Source: Adiantum capillus-veneris | Taxonomy: Eukaryota; Streptophyta; Polypodiopsida; Polypodiales; Pteridaceae | Length of the DNA stretch: 64,000 nt | Direction: 5' to 3' | Assembly: GCA_014529385.2 (NCBI GenBank) | Contig: CM043960.1 | Span: 39,039,281-39,103,280, forward strand | In this document: one piece after another, positions 60,085 through 64,000 of the stretch | Numbering within the stretch: position 1 is the first letter of the stretch | How the letters are laid out: each line of letters begins with the position of its first letter | Program-made: the position numbers and the translations under genes | Notes under the pieces: generated by a model | Seen by the model: the letters and a program-made list of their open reading frames with translations, nothing else | What the model was told of the DNA's origin: nothing | The model's database searches: none

Positions 60085-60150
60085 GAGTCAGAACCAGGCG
60101 AATAGGGGCCCCAAGAATCTCCGAAGGGCCCTATTCACTTGGTTCTGACC
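60085..60150. repeat. Foldback repeat 2
   Basis: Arms AGTCAGAACCAGGCGAATAG and CTATTCACTTGGTTCTGACC; the inner parts GGGGCC and GGGCCC extend the stem. Confidence 0.75.
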
Positions 60151-60551
60151 CAAGTTGAATTCACGATGTACCCACGTCCATTCGGAACAGGTGGATTGGA
60201 ACAAAGCATTTAATGTTATCAATAGAAGATATGTAGGCCTACTCACTCACTATGCATGAACATAGCATTGAAAAACAACTCAAGCACAGTCACATAAGGA
60301 GTCATTATTCCAACCATGCCTTAAACCTCACAAGGATTGAATGGAGAATCTCAACTAATACGTACGATTTGTAACTATGCCAATCTTGAGGTTGCGAGAA
60401 TTCTAATCTTACCCTAACGACCACTCTCGGACCTTGGAGCGTTGTTCCCCTTGTGCCCTAACCCCGTGACGTAGTGGCTTCGGTGTGCACATAGTTAACA
60501 ACACACAGGCAGAGAAGAGCGACCCAAGGGGGGGGGGGGGGGGGGGGGGGG

Positions 60552-60588
<37 letters not shown>

Positions 60589-61368
60589 CTGTCTTTGCAA
60601 TATCCAATGGTGCCGAGGTGGATGATGATGTCGCAAGTCGCTGAGAGCAAGAACCAAAAGGTGGCTAGGGGGAAGAGGACAAAAAGGCAAAGGCAAGGGT
60701 GATGGCAACGCGGCAGCAAAGGACTCAAACCAGTGGAGGTTGATCAACACAGGATCGCAAGAGGTGGCCAAGGGGAAGAGCGTAGAAAAGGCGAAGGCAA
60801 GGGTGGTCTGTTTGTTCTACTTGGAGATGGAGATGGCGACTACATCGACGATCGGCGTTTGACTCTAAATAGTCACTCGAAAAAGGCATGTGGGTTGTGC
60901 TCACAAGGACAACCAGTTTGGGAGCGATAAACGGACTCAGATTCCCATGGAGTACGACCTACCAACCGCAATCTCGGGTGTAATCATGCACATAAGTGAG
61001 ATTGTCACCCTTGCCGAGGTGAGCATTCTATGTTTAGAGACAGTACTCTCACCAAACATTTTAACTATATCCTCACCCCAGATGAGCACTCATGTAGTGA
61101 GCAAACAGTAAAAGTTGCAGTGCTCTTCTCTCTTTTCGTATCCTCTACTGCCCAGCATTTTAACTCTAACCCCGTCGACGCTACGCAGTGAGGAAACCCT
61201 CTCTTTTCCTCTCTTTTGTGCTCCCAACCCTTTTTGTGCATCCTCTTCTTACTCTCTAGTTCTCCCATTTCTTTTTTGGACTCCTGTTCTGCAGCGTTTT
61301 AGTGATGCAGATCTCTACGCACAATGAAGAAGTATGCTACTACACTTTTGTGCACTTGTATTTTGTGA
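60151..61368. other. No gene seen; G-run and GA tract
   Basis: A run of about 26 G (about 60528-60553) passes into a GA-rich tract to 60588. Frames of 60-120 codons on both strands have no recognised domain. Confidence 0.45.
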
Positions 61369-61434
61369 GGTCAGCACCAAGCAAATAAGGGAAGGAAAAA
61401 TCTGTTCGTTGCACCTGTTTGCTTTGTACTGACC
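61369..61434. repeat. Foldback repeat 3
   Basis: Arms GGTCAGCACCAAGCAAAT and GTTTGCTTTGTACTGACC. The left flank (GTATGCTACTACACTTTTG) is also similar to that of repeat 4. Confidence 0.65.
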
Positions 61435-61627
61435 ATCATCGCTTGGAGCACCTTCTGCTCAAGGGATATTTGATCACAGAATATGGCTCAAGTCTTTATG
61501 AATGATGTTTGTATAGAAAGCTCATGAAAGCACCAGACCTAGGAGAGAGTTTGCGAGCAAACCAAAAACACCACGACAACACAAATTTCAAAACACAATA
61601 GAGAGGTATGCTATTATACTTTTTTGA

Positions 61628-61689
61628 GGTCAGTACCAAGCGGGTAGAGGCAATACAACCGTATTTGGTGCACTTCCTTTGTGTTGACC
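61628..61689. repeat. Foldback repeat 4
   Basis: Arms GGTCAGTACCAAGCGGG and CCTTTGTGTTGACC. Confidence 0.6.
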
Positions 61690-61761
61690 TTAGAAAGCTT
61701 AAGTACCTTGTGCAACAAATGACATTCGCTAATGTCATTTTTTGTTATGCTATTTGTAGAG

Positions 61762-62096
61762 ATGCCTCGTGCAAAGACCAGGCCTAGAAGGACAACAGGT
61801 GACTCTTTGCATGCTCAAGCAAGAAGATGCCGATACGAGGCACACAGAGGTGTCATGCAAGAGGTACGAAGGATCGAACGACACATGCAACCGGACATTC
61901 CACGTCTTCCTTTCCAGCGACTAGTGCGAAAGATTTACGAGCATTGGAGAGTGGGCATGCGATGGGCCAGCAGTGCACTTCTCTGCCTGTAAGAAATTGC
62001 AGAAGACTACCTCGTTGAATTCTTCAGCGATAGATATATCATGGCTGCCCATGTACACCGTGTTACTTAATGCCATGGGATTTTGACACTCTTTGA
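61762..62096 (+). pseudogene. CENH3-like histone H3 pseudogene
   Basis: The frame opens MPRAKTRPRRTTGDS, like an H3 tail, and contains RRIERHMQPDIPRLPFQRLV, aligning with the alpha-N to alpha-1 part of histone H3. RWASSALLCL corresponds to alpha-2, then a TAA stands where H3 has glutamine. After it come EIAEDYLVEFFSDRY, AAHVHRVT and, after one lost base, LMPWDFDTL and a stop. AEDYLV-x-x-FSD and RVTLM-x-x-DF are closer to plant CENH3 than to canonical H3 (AEAYLVGLFED, RVTIMPKDI). CENH3 marks centromeric nucleosomes. The copy is intronless, so it may be a processed pseudogene, although plant CENH3 genes usually have introns. One stop and one frameshift disable it. Confidence 0.65.
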
Positions 62097-62289
62097 AGGC
62101 TACGCTTCCGCTAAAATGGGCTGCTTCAGTCAGTACCTATCGGGATAGTAGAACCATGGATATTCTTAACATCCCCCTCTCCATCCTTGTGCACGGTAAA
62201 CAGAGCCTTCTAGGGCTCAAAACAGTAGAAGGACATGATCACGGGTCGAGAGAAATGACACGATGGGTAGGCTAAGCCAGCCACAGATG

Positions 62290-62842
62290 GGCATGAGCAG
62301 GCCAGGGTGGACCCTGAGGCAGTCATGGAATAAGAAACAGAGACAGTTATGGAGGAGCGTAAACCTGTTAGGGAGGAACCAGCTAGAAAGAAAAATGAGC
62401 AAGACATGGAGGATCCGGAGCCAGTTATGGGCGAGAATGAGCCAAGTTAGGGAGGAGCCTGTGCCAGTAAGGGAGGAAAATGTGCCTTCCAAGGAGGAGA
62501 ATGAGCCAGCCAGGGAGAGAAATGAGCCCTCGAGGGAGGAGAATGATCTTGCCAGGGAGGACCTGAGCTTGTACTGGAGGAGATAGAGAAAGCTCAAGAA
62601 AGGCAAGGGGAAGCCTCTGCTTCACGAGGGCCATGCAACGAGGAGCCTTTACCAGAGGACTGGAGTATTTTAGAGCAAATCAATGAAGAAAATGAAGAGG
62701 AATTGCAAGTTATGATCAGCTCAGTGCCTTTGCATGCACAAATACTGCTGCCTGGAAGGTCAGAGGAGTCCTACATTTTGAACCTCGATCAACAAGACTT
62801 CATGTACATGTGTAGTTTCTCCAACTCCAACTCACTTCGGTA
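62290..62842 (+). pseudogene. Glu-rich repeat protein remnant
   Basis: In one frame with one stop and one frameshift the sequence reads TVMEERKPVREEPARKKNE and continues VREENVPSKEENEPARERN, about ten imperfect ten-residue units of the type E-P-x-R-E-E-N. After another shift near 62550 an open frame gives ELVLEEIEKAQERQGEASAS and a unique C-terminus (QQDFMYMCSFSNSNSLR) ending at 62842. I cannot assign it. It begins about 200 bp after the CENH3-like sequence but is not in frame with it. Confidence 0.45.
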
Positions 62843-62844
62843 AG

Positions 62845-62920
62845 ACATGGGTCAATACCAAGCGAGTCAGTGGTTTATGGAATTTGATAGGTATACAACT
62901 CACTCGGTATTGACCCATGT
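62845..62920. repeat. Foldback repeat 5
   Basis: Arms ACATGGGTCAATACCAAGCG and CACTCGGTATTGACCCATGT, an almost perfect 16-bp outer stem. Confidence 0.8.
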
Positions 62921-63010
62921 CTTTGCGGCAATCGTCAACATTGCTATGTGGTACGTCTCAAGCTCTTTATGAGTCAAGCTTGGTTCATTAGATGGCTCAC
63001 TACCTTTAAG

Positions 63011-63086
63011 GCATGGGTCAATACCAATCGAGTCAGTGGCTTATGAAATTCAATAGGTGCCCCAATCACTCGGTATTGACCCATGT
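63011..63086. repeat. Foldback repeat 6
   Basis: Arms GCATGGGTCAATACCAATCG and CACTCGGTATTGACCCATGT. The centre resembles that of repeat 5, so the two arose by duplication 166 bp apart. Confidence 0.8.
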
Positions 63087-64000
63087 GTTTGTGGCAGTGT
63101 TAGCCCGCTGAAAAGTCTAATCTCTACCATTGATTCATGTTAGGCATGCTATCTCGCTTCTGCCCGCTCATGTTTAGAACAAAATATACGTAATAGATCC
63201 ATTGATCTTGCCTATGCTTCAGAACAACGAAGCTTCCTTTTTGGCTTTGTTGGGCTAGTTTAGCATAGTCAATTGGGATCTAGCGTGTTTTCTGGTCACT
63301 GCATACAATCAACCGTGATTTTCTTCTTGTCTTGTAAAAACCATGTTGGATTTAGGATCTTCTTTCTCCTCATCTTGATGGTTTTGGTGTAGTGATCATT
63401 GAAGTCTGTTGTTATTTGACCTTGAAGATAAGATTGTCTACTACGCAAACTCCGGGCAAAGCAGAGGGTTTCATGGGCGTGTAAAAACGTAAGGCACATC
63501 TACATACATTTGGTAGTAGTATCTCTTTCTAATGTGTTACTGAATCAAGTGGTTACGTATGTGGTGCCGCCAAAAAATTTGTATACTATGTAGAGCATGT
63601 TTTGTTAGAACATGATCTAGGGACTACCAGCCGGCACCAACGGGTCAACGTGCCCACGCAGGTTGATGACTATAGTTGTGGCTAGCGAACATGTTTGAAT
63701 GCCTTGTTGCTCCTCAAACGTAAGTAATCGTGTTGTTTCATTGTTTGTTTGCTGCAATGTTTGTATTAAAATAAGCAACATCTTTACTTACTTTCTTATT
63801 ATCACACTTCTACAGGAACTTCAATTACATAACTACACCCCCAACAATGTGTAAAAATTTTGTGTAATGGTCATCCAGCATATCATAATCTTGGTAAATA
63901 GACGTTCAAGAGAGGAAAGCACGAGAGCTAAGGAGTTCGAACAGGCTCGCATTGTCGAAATGATGCAGCGCTACTAGCAGACTCAAGACGAGGTTCAAAA
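63087..64000. other. No gene seen
   Basis: AT-rich sequence without a coding frame longer than 67 codons or a recognised repeat. The last bases (GAAATGATGCAGCGCTACTAG) show no clear feature. Confidence 0.4.

Overview
This window looks like nuclear DNA from a land plant with a large, transposon-dominated genome. A homosporous fern or similar lineage is plausible, but I cannot name a species. The reasons are plant-type Ty1/copia elements primed by initiator tRNA-Met, Ty3/gypsy and chromovirus remnants, a CACTA (En/Spm) element with TNP2-type and Transposase_24-type genes, introns with GT-AG borders, and many long AC/TG and AG/TC microsatellites. No bacterial features, rRNA, tRNA or CRISPR were seen.

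Layout. 1-5.2 kb: retroelement debris, a probable LTR (from 2214) and a decayed Ty3/gypsy gag-protease (3.1-5.2 kb). 5.9-14.8 kb: minus-strand members of a small copia family (LTRs at 5884-6093 and 14575-14767, decayed ORF at 6.2-6.7 kb), with a complete non-coding LTR element (9336-14298, target duplication CTTCA) lying between the two LTRs. 14.8-19.9 kb: gene-poor. 20.0-20.7 kb: an intact LINE ORF1-like gene without any ORF2. 21.2-21.9 kb: two adjacent Harbinger-like MITEs. 22.7-25.2 kb: the best candidate host gene, an uninterrupted 823-aa disordered protein with repeated R-[KR]-S motifs. 27.3-39.4 kb: CACTA-type sequence interrupted by a Ty1/copia element (28469-32893, target duplication TGCAT). 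39.4-45.3 kb and 59.5-59.9 kb: two copies of a decayed DDE-like gene with a C-x2-C motif, and a convergent minus-strand partner gene. 45339-59528: a 14.2-kb chromovirus derivative with giant 4.2-kb LTRs and target duplication TACAA, which splits the partner gene. Its right LTR carries a nested 3.5-kb copia-derived element (51979-55487, target duplication ATGGC). 60-63.1 kb: six short foldback repeats of one family surrounding a broken CENH3-like histone pseudogene and a Glu-rich repeat pseudogene.

Insertion order can be read directly in places. The empty target of the nested mini-copia survives in the sister LTR near 45.46 kb. The giant element entered the partner gene exactly at TACAA. The CACTA right end abuts the degenerate DDE-like copy.

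Most promising for new biology: the pol-less chromovirus with a 152-bp satellite-like array and an apparent gag start exon inside its LTR; the mini-copia family whose gag-protease-RT-tail fusion recurs in two diverged members; the DDE/C-x2-C transposon-like gene pair, one copy carrying an internal inversion; the foldback family at 60-63 kb; and the CENH3-like pseudogene. All calls come from reading the sequence by eye; no alignment or database search was run.
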